A stretch of DNA of 64,000 nucleotides from Narthecium ossifragum (GCA_963920575.1 OY986969.1:5342001-5406000); one strand, 5' to 3'. Positions 23,030-35,139 are shown, counted from the stretch's first letter. Program-made: numbers and translations. The notes: generated by a model not told the origin, from the letters alone.

Positions 23030-24463
23030 TGATCGCTCACGAACGGTGTCGTTAAATCGTACGCAAAACGCAATTTAGAAATTTATAAACCCTTATTTCA
23101 ATATTAAATTCAAACGATAGTATAATGATGAAATACGGGGTCGATCCTCAGGGAAAACTTTGACTTGAATAACGAAGGTGAAATTGAAACTCAAAACTCT
23201 AATCCTAAAGCAATGAAAGGTTGATTTGGATTTTGGAAACTAATTAATTAAAACTAATTACGAAAGCAATTAAAGAGGTTGAAATAGATCAATGAGAGAA
23301 ACAACCTAGGGAACCCTCAATCCACTCTAGCTTCACTTCCTGTATTCTCTAATTATCATCTTGCTTCTTCTGTAGACATTATGAAATCATGGCTTCTTAA
23401 GCTCACATGAAACCCTAAAAGAAAGTTGATGACTACCTAAGGCATAACCTATCTTCGTGTAGCATAGATTGTCTTCGGACTTAACCTGAGTACAATCTAT
23501 CTTTACTTAGCATAGATTATCTCAAAAGAATATCAAAAACCACATGAAAACCATCTTATGGAACTCTACCATCAAGCACAGCAATCAAGTAGGACACAAA
23601 ATACGTCAAGGGAAATACTTCCATCAACTCTATTATCAATAAATTCAAATCCATAAGATCATGTCTATGAGAAAGGAATACAAGAATCAACTAGAAAATA
23701 CAGAAAGTTATACTAGAGTTTCATGAGATCCCTAGATCTAGAAGATTAGCCACTCATCTTTGGGATGAAGGCCATGTATTCGATGAAGAAAGCTTGAGAT
23801 CTACACCACATCTCCGTCTTCTTCTCCAATCTGAATTCCTCTGTTTTTCTCTATGGAGGCCTCCGGTTTTCCAGCCACAAAGCCCTTTTTATATCTTCAT
23901 TCCCGGATTAGGGTTTTGGGGTTAAGTTAGACCTCAAGTACAACTCGGAATTCCTGGTCCAACCCTGACAGCTCCTTCCAATCGCGACTGGACTCAACCA
24001 GTTCAGAATTTGAGAATGAGTCCAACACAAAAGATGTAGCTCTGGAAGTCCTCTGTCCTCTCCCGAAGAGTTTTCAATATTTGGACTTAACTAGAATATT
24101 TGACGAATATTCTCCCAGGCGTCGACGGACCAGTCTCCCAACAGCTAATTATCTTCATCTTTTCCAAAACTGCTATCAATCTATCTGGAATCTCTGAAAG
24201 TGTTCAACATGAAAGTTGTACGTATTGATGTCTATTAGCTGTTATTCAAATTTCAGAATATTTGGAGATAAGTATAATATCTGGTGAATATTATGCTAAC
24301 AGTCGACAGAGCAGTGTATTTCAGCATATTAACCGAATTTCTTGCATTTCTCCTCAAAGCATGATTAAACCTGAAATCAACTAACAAGCTATCAAATACA
24401 AACACTCTAGGCCTAACAAAGCTAAGTTAAGAGGTTGAATCATGAACATTTAGTGACTTATCA
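23030..24463 (-). repeat. Athila 5' LTR (right copy)
   Basis: 1434 bp; in sense orientation it begins TGATAAGTCA at 24463. It matches the 3' LTR with about 3 differences over ~1.1 kb, but about 19 within 23990-24307. Confidence 0.95.
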
Positions 24464-25473
24464 CATAGCAAAGGTCTCGCGAGGCTCGGTAAGAGAATCA
24501 AAAGAGATAACTATGGGATCACAATATCATAAAAGAAGCATGATTGGGTTTATAATATTAATCATCCACATAGAAATCTATAATCTGAAAATAATATTTG
24601 AAGATCCAATACATAGAAAAGAGTCTAACAATAAAGATTAAAACTATAAACCATTGTTGGAGAAGAAGCCCTAGTCCTCACTAGATCATCCGTCCGCCAT
24701 GCCCGCGGATTACACGGCCATGGATGGAGATTCCTTCATCTTCTTCCTTTCGAAAACGTCTAGAAAAGAGCCTCTAAAAACGTCCAAGAACTCCTCCTCA
24801 AACCCTAGAAAAATTTCTATTTATAGCCTTAAGTGTCTCCGTCCTCGGATTCGATCTAAACCGTTGATTTTCGTCACTGGGAAAGTAGGATCGATCCTTC
24901 TAGGGGTGTCGGATCGATCCGTTGCATCAAAATCTTCAATTTCTGGCTACGCCCGAGTCGGATCAATCCTTCCAGGAGTGTCGGATTGATCTAACTCAGT
25001 AGGATGGATAGTAGGATCGATCCTACTGTGAACAGCTGAAAAGTATGTGTTCTGTTAGGTCTGTGCGTAGACGGATCGATCCTTCTATGGGTGTCGGATC
25101 GATCCTTCTTTCCAGAGTATCTACTATTTTGTCATCCAGACTGTGCCATCGGTACTAAAATTGCCGTAACTTCCTCTAGTAATTTCGGCATCACGAACCG
25201 TAAAATTCTCCAGAAACTAGACTTCAAGAGCTTTCCAACCATATATGGTACATCATTTGGTTCTTCATGAGCAGGTACATTTTAATCTTTAAAGTTGATC
25301 CGTATACTCTTTTCAGCTTCTTTTAACTCCAATTTCCTGCATTTTTCAAACAACTATGTGAAGCATATAAAAGTATAAAAATAGTGCTAAAGAAGTTGAT
25401 TAAGGATGAAGATATAGCATTTGAGATGGTTATAAGGTTGTTCAGTGTGCACTTTCATGCACTCATCAGCCCT

Positions 25474-26769
25474 ATGTGACATAGGGCTCGTGGTTGAACC
25501 AAGGGAGTCATGCCCTCTGGAATATGTAGAATACATGGGCCAAATGTATGCTCTAATTCTTATGTGAATTGTAACTATATATGGTTGTTGTTATCTGTTT
25601 GGTCAGGGGTGTGCCCCGTTGTAGAATTTTGGTTGGCGGGCCCGTGCATGCCGTCATAATGCCAAAATTTAGTTTACATGTAATGCTTAATTATTTCATT
25701 AGTCTCATGGAGGCTTCTAGGCATGTTGCACATATGTTTGCTTTATTTAGACCCTTACTATATCTACCCCTTTGGTGAGCTGTAAACTATGCCTAAATTT
25801 GTATTTTGTTTGACATACTGTTGCATGCTTATACTTTTGTATTCGTGCCTGAGCATTGCATGCATTTGTTTGCATTAGAAGCATAAGGTTAGGACGTGGG
25901 AGAATATGGGTTTCGCCGATCCGAGGGCTCGGGCAGCTCGGATCTAGCCTTAGGACCGAGGCTATGTAGTAAGGTTTAGAACGTGAATGTATTATGTTGA
26001 AATCTATGTATTCTCGAGTTTGATGTCTAGCTGGTTACAATTACTCTGATTAATGTGTAGAGGTCGCCCTAAGGTTCCAGTCTCAATCTCAGTTTCAGTG
26101 TTAGGGGAAGTTACGTACCACCATGTGTCCTACACCATGTTGATGTTGTTTCAGCACTGGAGCGATTGGTTGTAGAGAGGGACTGCTGTTGACAGTGGAG
26201 GTCACAGAGAGTGTGCCCTGAGGTAGGCGGTGGACGTAACGTGAGTTTCCCCTAGAGATGAAATGTAACCTGGGACTTTGTAGTTCCATTTCCTTTCAGT
26301 GTGATGTAAAATAGAACCCTACTGAGCTTTGTTGCTCACTCCTACCCGGGCTGCGTGTGCAGGTGAAGTCGCAAACTCTTCCACTGTTGCTCCAGCTGGA
26401 CAGACCTTTGGTGGCGCGTATACTTCAAGAGGTGCTTGAGGATCCTGGAGGGCCAGTTGTACTTTTTGACAGTATTGTTGTGCAGGTGCAGTTATAATTT
26501 GAGGATTATGTTAAATTTATAATTTCCCTCTTTGGAATTTTTGACGTAGACATGTACTCTGATATTGACTTTATAGAATCATGTTTCATTTACTATTGAA
26601 CTAAGATTTGAAACTGTTAGTAGATTGTTAGAATTACAATTTTGCCATTGAAAGTGGAATTGTTTAAATTAACTCTGAAATTTGTAATGTATCGCATCAG
26701 ATTGGAAATGAACAGGTTTAGATCCCTCACACCCCGGTCCAGATAGGTTTTCTTGATCGGAGTGTAACA
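25474..26769 (+). repeat. Probable LTR-like sequence, right part
   Basis: Continuation of 10464-12028 after the solo-LTR insertion. It contains no ORF of note. Its terminus near 26769 (cggagtgtaaca) resembles bases 1-14 of the window and gypsy LTR ends in general. No primer-binding site follows. It starts with a short palindrome (gccctatgtgacatagggc, 25469-25487) partly formed by the target duplication. Confidence 0.3.
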
Positions 26770-27863
26770 ACGGTGAAGGGGCAAGATAAATATTTTTGGG
26801 GCGGGGACGGTGAACCCACCCAACCTACCCTATTGCCATTCCTACATTTCATCTATCGGGGAGAACATATCCCACACTTAATGGAATAATTTAACCTTCA
26901 TTCTGGCGGGCGTTGTGTTTTTTTATGGCTGTGGTGGGGTGCGGTGCGGTAACAACTGAAAAACTGTTTGACATGTAATATTAATATTTATGGTAGAAAA
27001 GTATATTTATGAAGTTTATTATTTGGATGTGTGTTTAGTTCAACTATGGTGTAATCAAAATAGTAGTTTTTTCATTCAAAAATCAATTCATATTTTGTTT
27101 TTATGATTTTTACGCCACAGTCGAGGTGCGGCCAAATAAAAGCACCTATAAACTGCTTTGTTTTTTACAGAGTTTGGGCGAGGTTCCCACCAGTTTACAT
27201 TACTTCCCAAACGGAGTTATTAAAAACACAGTTCTGTTTGGTTCAAAAAAAAGTACGCTCGTGCAGCACGAACACACTTCCGAACAGACCCTTAATCCCA
27301 CATGCATGGGAACTCTCAACGTAATTACTAATCCCATCTTCAAAATGTATGCTAAATGTGGGATTAGGTAGGTCAACTGGAGTAGTTCTCCTATCCCGAT
27401 ACTAATCCCGTGAAACAAACACGTCCAAAGTGAAGAAGCAAGGATCTCATCCAATGGCGACAATCAACTAGAAATCACACCATTGCATTAAAATGAGGGC
27501 TTATGAACAGTTCATAATGAGATTCAGCCTTGATCGTCGGATAAGAATAGACGATCATGATCGAACGAGAATAGACGATCAACGGATTCGGCTCATCTCA
27601 TACAGACCAGCCAAACAACAGAACAAGAATCACCAAATTCAGCTCATTCCTCATTCATCTCATTCCACATATTCCTCGTTCAACTCATTCATCAGTTTCA
27701 GGGCTACCAAATGCACCCCACACGTGGCGGAGGGGGAGAGAGCGAGAGAAAGATGGGGTAGTGGTCGAGTGTTTACCGTGCTAGGTGGTAGGGGCCCACC
27801 TAGTATATCTTATAAATTAAGGTTTTATGACGTGGCATCTGAGTTACATGTGAGTCATATCAT
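26770..27863. other. Intergenic repeat-derived DNA with one Helitron-like 3' end
   Basis: No gene is seen. Transposon-end-like stretches occur at about 27240-27310 and 27360-27425, but I cannot pair them. A Helitron-like 3' end (hairpin-like ctaggtggtaggggcccacctag, ending CTAG then T) terminates at 27803. gtcatatcat at 27854-27863 is the left target duplication of the MULE. Confidence 0.4.
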
Positions 27864-28077
27864 GAATATTTTTTGCATTTTAGTACCCCCAAAGTTCACT
27901 TTTGTCGGTTTAATACCTTTGCCTTGTTTTTTTGCAAATTAATACCCCCTGGACATGAAAAACCCGATCTTACCCTTCACTTAACCCATGCCCATATGAC
28001 ACCACATACATGCCATGCCCTGCCACATGACGTGGCATGGCATGTAAGTTATAATAATAACTTCCCAGTTAAACGGG
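27864..28077 (+). repeat. MULE left terminal inverted repeat
   Basis: Pairs with 37682-37893 in inverse orientation with few differences. It includes an inner hairpin-forming part (catgccatgccctgccacatgac / cgtggcatggcatg, about 28010-28045). Confidence 0.93.
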
Positions 28078-28390
28078 CCATGCGATCATTACCCATAACA
28101 ACGTGGGAAGAGGCCATTAGCCACATTTTGAATTCAAACCGAGAAAAAATAATAGAATACGCCGTCACCTCAGTGCCGAAGGTGCTCGCCGGAGGTCTTT
28201 CTCCCGCCAGCTAACTGCTCTCCCGCCATAGTTCTTCCCACCACTATTGCTTCCTCTCTATCTCCTCTTCTCAATTCTTCCTCCACATCTCCTAGCCGCA
28301 AGCCAAGTCCGAGGAGATACCTCCAGTTCTATCACCACTTTGCATTTAGGCCCGTACGGTGGATGAGTGGCCTTCATCGTATGGTCTGAG

Positions 28391-31300
28391 ATGGGGAGCG
28401 TTCAGCTACTATGTCATTTTAATGGAGATGTTGTATACGACGAAGGTCTTCCATATTATCGTGGTGGGTCAAGTCGGCTCGAGGAGTTCTCTTCCGACTT
28501 ATCTTATACGCAACTGAAGACTCGCTTCTATATGCTTTGTGACCTATCTCCAGCCAATGCCGAGTTGTTCATCAGCTTCGAGCAGCCCAACGACCCATAT
28601 AGTCCATTCATACGTTTAGAAAACGACAGAGACTTAGCCCGGCTCTTCCGTCTCCTCGGCCGGCCATCTTGCCCACCCATCAAAGTGTTCACCGCCCTAC
28701 AAGAAGCAGACAATACAAGGTATGCTAGCGAAAATTCTTGTAGTCAATAGTAGTGGCTTCGTCCTGTGTTCTAATGCTTCCCTACAATGCCTCAGTTGTG
28801 ATAGCGATAAATTTCTCGAGATGGCACCTACTGCCCGTTCTTTGGGTGACATTGATCTGAACGTCCCTCTCGTGGTACCAAGGGATGAACTCGAAAATAA
28901 TAAGGATGTGGTGGAGGAGATATCGCTCAATGCCCTGACACCGGAGGCGGAAGGGTAAAAAAGTTAACCCGCGCGCACTTAATGTAGTTCTTACACGTAC
29001 TTAATGTATTTCTTACGCTTACATATGGTAGTTATTACGCGTACTTAATGTAGTACCTACGTGTATTTAATGTAGTTCTTGGACGTACTTAATATAGCTC
29101 CTACTCGTACTTAGTGTAGTTCTTGCGCGTCCTGAGATATCGCTCAATGCCCTAACACCGGAGGAGGAAGGGTAAAATGGTAACCCGCGCGCACTTTCTT
29201 ACGCGTATTTAATGTAGTTATTACGCGTACTTAATGTCGTTCCTACACGTACTTAATGTATTTTATATGCGTACTTAATGTAGTTATTGCTCGTACTTAA
29301 TATAGCTCCTACCCGTACTTAGTCTAGTTCTTGCACGTCCTGAATATAGTTCCTACGCGTCCTTAATACAGTTCCTATGTGTACTTAATGTAGTTCTTGC
29401 GCGCATATAGTCATAGCCAGGTATGTGACTTCGTCAGTTTTAATCGTGTAATCATTGCTGTACACAGGCCTTTCACTCGACCCGGTGTGGACACGCATGA
29501 CACATACGATGAAATGTATTTTGGTGATGATTGGGATCCTGATTACGAAGAACATGAAATGCCCGTTTGCGAGCCAGTTGAAGACGGGAAAGACGAGTAC
29601 ATCCTCAATTTCGAAACGCCTGAAGCTCAAGAAAATTTCTTTATAAACACGCCGGAACCATTTGTCGGTCAGTCCTTTCCGGATAAGAAGGAACTGAGAC
29701 TTGCACTCGCACGATACGCAATCACGTGCCTTTTCGAGTATATCACGAAAAAATGTACTGAACGGAAGGTTCTAGTGCGTTGTGTGGAAACAAACTGTCA
29801 TTGGAAGGTGATTGCTAAGAAGGTGCCCGGTATTCCCACTTTTTGGATAAGGAAATTTGTCAAGGACCACACATGTAACAAGCCAATGATCGGTCATTGC
29901 CACAAGCAACTGACATGCTCTTTTGTCGTTGAAGAGGTGAAAGAACAGGTGGCATCAAATGAGAAATACACTATGAAGATGATTGTAATCGAGATTTTGA
30001 AAAGATATGGCGCGAAGGTGTCATACTGGAAGGCGTACCGTGCCAAGCAGAGAGTTCTCTCCCAGGTGAGAGCGGAACCTATGTTATTCTTCATTTTGGG
30101 TTGTGCATGAATTTTCCTGTAATTATGTTTCTCATGCAAACAGGTCCGTGGAACATTCGAGCGTTCCTACACTTTGTTGAGACCCTACATGTGGGAGTTG
30201 ATGATGAGAGATCCGACCACAGTGACGGCACTTCAGTTAGACTGCGAGAACCGTTTCCTACGCATATACTGGGCCTTCGGCGCATGCATCCATGCCTACA
30301 AAAACTACATGCGGCCAATTCTTGGTATAGATGGCACATTTGTCACTGGCAAGTATCCGGGGACAATTTTTACTGCAATTGGGGTAGATGACAATAATCA
30401 CATAATTCTTGTGCCTTTTGGAGTTGCGGACAAAAAGACGGCGGAGTCGTGGACATGGTTTCTCTCACGCCTCCGCACATGTATTAGTCCGTTTGAGAAG
30501 TTGACTATAATATCCGACCGGCACAAAGGGATACTGAAGGCCGTGGAGGATGTGTTCCCGGAAGCAAACCATGGGTTTTGCATGGTGCACTTGTCGCGTA
30601 ATCTGGCGAATGCAGAAAGGAGATCAGCGCCATACAACCTATTCTGGGCGGCTGCGAGAGCGTACACTGAGGTTCGTTTCAAACGGGCCATGGACACCAT
30701 GAAGGAGTTGTATCCGAAGCAGTACCAGTACGTCATGGAAATTCCGAAAGAAAAATGGGCAACCCACTGCTTCCCAGGTCGAAGATACAAAATGTTATCA
30801 AAGAACATGGTCGAGAGTTTCAACGGAGTGTTGAAGGAAGCGAAGGCATATCCTATCCAATATATGATGGAGTCAACGCGCCGGAAGGTGGGTTCTTATT
30901 TTTGGATGAGAATACAGGAAGCTCTCCGTCTTGAAACTACTCTTACCCCATGGGCTGAGAAGGAGCTTAATGTAGCCAAGGAGAAAGGACGACACATGAC
31001 CGTCGATCAGTCGAGTCAGGACCACTTCCAGGTCCAATATGGTGAATCATATTACGCCGTCAACATTGCCTTGAAAAGGTGTTCGTGCAGGGAATGGGAC
31101 GTGCACGGCATACCATGTCAGCACGCTTGTGCTGCATTAATGTTCACCGGGTTGTCAGAATATGACTATTGCGAGCCTTGGTTCACAACTGAAAAATATA
31201 GATCTACATACAACGGCTTTATATTCCCAACTGCATCTCAAGAATTTTGGCCGAAAGGGATGGAAGAAGACCCGATTGTCTATCCACCGATCTGTGAGCC

Positions 31301-31505
31301 GAAGAAAGGAAAGAGAAGAAAGCGAAGGCTGCCGTCGCAAGGTGAGGCACAATCGCATCCAACACGTAGATGTACTAAATGTCGGCTTCTTGGACATAAC
31401 AAAAGGACATGTAGAACACAACCCACTACGCGTATGAACACAAACCCTGTTCCTGACCCTATCCCTGTTCGTGACCCTATTGCGGCAACAGCACTACACT
31501 TATGA
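28391..31505 (+). CDS. MuDR-type transposase (DDE, SWIM zinc finger, zinc knuckle)
   Basis: It would cut and join the element's own ends. My exon model keeps frame throughout: 28391-28719, 28796-28954, 29468-30065, 30144-31505 (815 residues; GT-AG splice sites visible at each junction). Domains: an N-terminal domain common in plant MULEs (possibly PB1-like, residues ~1-105), acidic linker, MuDR DNA-binding domain (~225-350), and the MULE catalytic core with D in ILGIDGTF, D in IISDRHKG, CXXH in HGFCMVHL and E in NMVESFN. A SWIM zinc finger (CSCREWDVHGIPCQHACAAL) and a C-terminal CX2CX4HX4C knuckle (CTKCRLLGHNKRTC) follow. The start is the Met of MGSVQLLCHF; an upstream in-frame Met at 28367 is possible. 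No disabling mutation is seen. Intron 2 consists of an ACGCGT-type tandem array. Confidence 0.92.
28960..29405 (+). repeat. Degenerate tandem array in transposase intron (ACGCGTACTTAATGTAGTTC unit)
   Basis: About twenty diverged units of roughly 20-26 bp with consensus acgcgtacttaatgtagttc. Part of exon 2 and its donor (gatatcgctcaatgccc) is duplicated inside the array at about 29133-29178. The array fills the intron between exons 2 and 3. Confidence 0.9.
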
Positions 31506-31639
31506 ACGATGAAAAACTATTTTGTTTCAATATTTTGTACTTGAAGCTTGTAACTGGCTTGTATGAAGAAACTTGTGCAAGAGTATAGTGTTAGTACAAG
31601 TGTAATATTCGAATGAGTTGAATTGTGCTTGTACTATGA

Positions 31640-31860
31640 TAATAGCTGTAGACGCGCGTATAAAAACACATAAAGACGCACAGGATGAGACAAAACACGC
31701 ATATAAACGCATATAAGAACACGTACAAATAGAGTTAAACATGCGTATGAACTGAATAGAGGCGCGTATGAATGGGCATATAAACGAGTATCATAAGGGT
31801 ACAAATCCAAAGTGCAATTACATAAACGCATGAAAAGTCGCATGACAAGTCACAGTAAAC
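31640..31860. repeat. ACGCGTATAAA-type array between the two convergent MULE genes
   Basis: Diverged units such as cacgcatataaacgc and gcgcgtatgaa repeat at ~15-25-bp spacing between the transposase stop and the end of the Ulp1-like gene. Confidence 0.8.
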
Positions 31861-32819
31861 ACGGCCTATTTCTTCTTCTTCGATGTTCTTGGTCGCACCG
31901 CCCGGCTGCCTGTCCTACGGCGCTTCCGGCCGATCTCTTTGTCCCTGAGTGGTCCATGTAATGTGCTCGGAATAGTGGGTAATGACATGTGTTGTTTTCC
32001 ATTTCTCACCAATAGAAGGGTCAACTATCCCCGAAGCAAATGCATATCCCCCTAACCGAAGCCGCTTATTTCCCAGTTGTTTGAAATTTGTAACTGCTAC
32101 TCATACTTCAAGACAAATGCGCCGCAGTCGAGGCTGTTGACAAAATAGAAAGTGTGAAAGGGTATTCAGTATAGTGTGCGTGGTGGAGTGCACAAAAAGA
32201 TTATGTACTGAAAGAAAGCTTACGATCCACGTTGACTGGGTATGGCTTGCTCCCGCATGAAAGACCACCCGGAGCCTTGCATCCCTCTAGCATACAGCTC
32301 TGGTACCCAAGTCTGCAGTGCCCGCCCAACCCATTTTGCCATGTACTTCGCTTCTTCTTCGTCACTGCGAGCCCACGACGAGGAGTATTGCCGACAAATC
32401 CCTTCTTTGAGGTCAACTGCAAGCAAGTGCCAGTGAAAGCCGGAGTGCAGTGGGATGAACCACACATCAACACTCGGCACTGAAGAAAAGGTATTGGCAC
32501 CATGCAGGAGTGAGTCGCGAAGGGAATGACGGTCAGGAACAATTGCGCCCTGCAGTAACAATAGTTAATCATTAACAAGTGTGAAATACTTCAGTCTGTG
32601 ACACTCAAAACTATTCGAATCCACTTACATGGAGGCGGGTGCTTGAGAAAAAACAGCGTCGACCCCCCTCTGCTTGAATCGGGCGGACAGAAAAAATTAC
32701 TTGGATGGCGTCAATGAGGTCTCCTTCTATCTCCTGGTTGTTTATGACAGCCATCAATTGCCCCCTAGTACAGTATTCCCATACTATGGGCGAATATTGT
32801 AGCTCTGCATATAAAATAA

Positions 32820-33086
32820 TAAGAAAATACCTTAAACACGAGTAGAAATAAGATTAAACACGCGTATAGAGAACAAACAACACGCGTATATATTACCTTA
32901 AACACGCGTAATAAATTAAAACATCGCATCTAAATAGAATTAAACACGCGTATCAATAAGCATAAAGACGCGTGTAAAAACTCTAAACACGCGTATCATA
33001 GTTTATAACAAATCTAAACTCAGTATAAACGCATATCAAATCACCGAATAAAAACGCGTAGGATGAATCAAAAAAACGCGTATAAT
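32820..33086. repeat. ACGCGTATA-type array in Ulp1-like gene intron
   Basis: Repeated aaacacgcgtata-like units at roughly 15-25-bp spacing, directly beside the nested MITE. Confidence 0.85.
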
Positions 33087-33093
33087 AACATTT

Positions 33094-33460
33094 AGGGTTA
33101 TTTATATATGCACCCCTAAAAACTTGCTAAATAACATATATACCCCTACATTCTCTCATATTACATATATACCCTTACAAACATCAAAAAAATTCAAACC
33201 ATACCCCTCCGTCCTCACACCGTTAAAAATGCCCTATAAAATGACCATTTTGCCCTTTATTCATGTTTATTAGGATTCAACTCACAATGGTATGATAAGG
33301 GCAAAATGGTCATTTTATAGGGCGCTTTTATCGGTGTGAGGACGGAGGGGTATGGTTTGGATTTTTTTGATGTTTGTAAGGGTATATATGTAATATGAAA
33401 GAATGTAGGGGTACATTTGTAATTTAAGAAGTTTTGGATGATTCAAAAGTAATTATCCCT
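33094..33460. mobile_element. 367-bp foldback MITE with 7-bp TSD
   Basis: A near-perfect inverted repeat: arms of about 165 bp with a short spacer. Its ends are AGGGTTATTT and AATTATCCCT, with flanking duplication aacattt (33087-33093 and 33461-33467). It has the same end sequence and TSD length as the element at 2016-3119. It inserted after the MULE, into an intron of the Ulp1-like gene. Confidence 0.9.
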
Positions 33461-34059
33461 AACATTTAAGTACGCATGGAAAGAAAATCTCACTCGTCAT
33501 CCAGCTGGTCGATGTAGCGCAGTTCATCCTTCTCCTCCTCGCTTAAGGTTTTAATGACGTCCTTCGAGTCTTGTAGGTAAGGTGTTTGATTGACAATGGG
33601 CTGGGAAATATTCCCACTTGCATGACCCAAGTTTGCCGCGGTCTGGTATTCCTTCTTGACCAACTTTATCTTCTCCGCAAGGGCTCAAGGAGTGGCATGT
33701 AGCTCACTTATCTCGATCCAGCTGTCTTTTTCCTGGACCTCCACTTCCACAGTGGAGTCTTCGTGCACATGCGCAGACTCCTCAGAAGGTGGAGACATCG
33801 AAGCATACTCGTCACCTTTAACGGCGATCGCGACCTCGTGGCGCGGAAAATACTCCACGCCCTCACTCTGCACCACACCAGTAAGGTCTACTTCTTCAGC
33901 ATTACTGTCGAGTGACCTCTCAACTGACACCTCCTCCATCGCTTCTCCAACGCCGCGGCCTTCAGTGTCATCCTTCCCCTCAATGACCTGACCAGTTGTA
34001 TTAATGCCCGCGACTTCCACATGTTCAACTGTGGCATCCTCGGGACGGACACCACCCTC

Positions 34060-34370
34060 CTCGATGACAGTCGCAGGGGCATCGCCGGTGTCTCGATCTG
34101 TGCGGACACCCCCCTCCTCGCTAACAGACGGAGGTACCTCGATGACATTCTCCTCCGGCATTGGATCCTTCGGCACCTTGATGACATTTGAAGGGGCCTC
34201 GCCAATGACTCCGTCTGTGCGGACACCCCCCTCCTCGCTGACAGACGGAGGTACATCGATGACATTTTCCTCGGGCATTGGATCCTTCGGCACATCGATG
34301 ACATTTGAAGGTGCCTCGCCAATGACTCCGTCTGTGCGAACACCATCCTCCTCGATGACCTCCTCTTCGG
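34060..34370 (-). repeat. Tandem coding repeat in the acidic part of the Ulp1-like gene
   Basis: Two nearly identical units of about 126 bp encode EEGGVRTDGVIGEAPSNVI followed by a VPKDPMPEENVI stretch. A partial third and fourth unit flank them. The product would be acidic and disordered. Confidence 0.85.
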
Positions 34371-35139
34371 GCACTGGGTCCACCGCCGCACAGACGTCTT
34401 GCACCGTCGCTTAATCCCCGGTGCCTGTATCCACTGGCTCTTCCTCTCTAGCCCCCCCTTCGATGCCCGAAAATGCATTGACTGTGTCCATTATAACTCC
34501 CGACACAGCAGTGTACTCTTCTGTCACAACAACGTCCGGGTCACGAGTAGGAGTGTCGACCATGCTTCGCTTCTTTGGTGCTGCCTGATTTTGCTTTGGC
34601 TTTTTCGACCTCAGACCATATGGACTACGAGCCCATGCTCTATTGACTCTGACTCCTTCCTTCGCAGTTTCAGCTTGCTCTTCAACAACTTCAGCAACGG
34701 CCGTATCAGCCGTCTGAATGTCCGACCGGATATCATCTTGCCCGAGATCACCCGGTCCGGCATCCCCCTTCATGATGACATCCTCCTTTTCTTGACTCTG
34801 ACTCCGAGGTGTTCTCCTTCTTCTTGCAACTGATCCTTCGATTGAGGGCGCCGCTTTCTCCTTCTCCAAAACATCCTCTCGGAAGGACACACTCCGCGGT
34901 GTCTTCATGATTGAAGGTGTCCGCGACTTCGCTTTGAGCCTTTCAATTTCTTGTTCGGCTTCAGCGAGCCGCGCATTCGTTGCCGCCAATTTCAATCTCA
35001 ATTTATTGTTCTGGATGTTCATCGTCCTCACAGCATCGTCCTGGGCCACAATCCTCCGAGTCAATGTATCGACGTCTGATCTCAGCTGGAGACAAGAGTG
35101 GGGAAAAAAATGTTAAGTGCGCACGAAAAATACTTGTCA

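Larger units (their letters stand above)
12654..24463 (-). mobile_element. Athila-lineage Ty3/gypsy LTR retrotransposon, structurally complete
   Basis: An 11.8-kb element in minus orientation. Its parts are the 5' LTR (23030-24463), a tRNA-Asp primer-binding site, a leader, gag-pol (22519-16817), a 2.7-kb 3' region, a polypurine tract and the 3' LTR (12654-14086). The target duplication catag is present on both sides (12649-12653 and 24464-24468). LTRs differ at about 22 positions by eye, mostly in one 317-bp patch. The open gag-pol frame and intact TSD point to recent insertion. The lineage is inferred from polyprotein motifs and the tRNA-Asp site. No env-like ORF is recognised. Confidence 0.93.
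12034..25468 (-). mobile_element. Solo LTR split by the Athila insertion
   Basis: It consists of 12034-12653 plus 24469-25468 (about 1.62 kb without the insert). In minus orientation it begins TGATGAGTGC at 25468 and ends CGATATCA at 12034. It is flanked by the 5-bp duplication gccct (12029-12033 and 25469-25473). GGATCGATCC copies lie at 24888-25110 and a TATA-like box at 24817-24826. No internal retrotransposon sequence of this family is present, so LTR-LTR recombination probably removed it. Confidence 0.8.

Noticed and set aside
25469..25487. Palindrome gccctatgtgacatagggc as a regulatory operator
   Set aside because: Half of it is the target duplication of the solo LTR; the coincidence is short and has no regulatory context.
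28960..29405. Regular repeats that might suggest a CRISPR-like or satellite locus
   Set aside because: The units are degenerate, directly adjacent without unique spacers, and lie inside an intron of a plant transposon.
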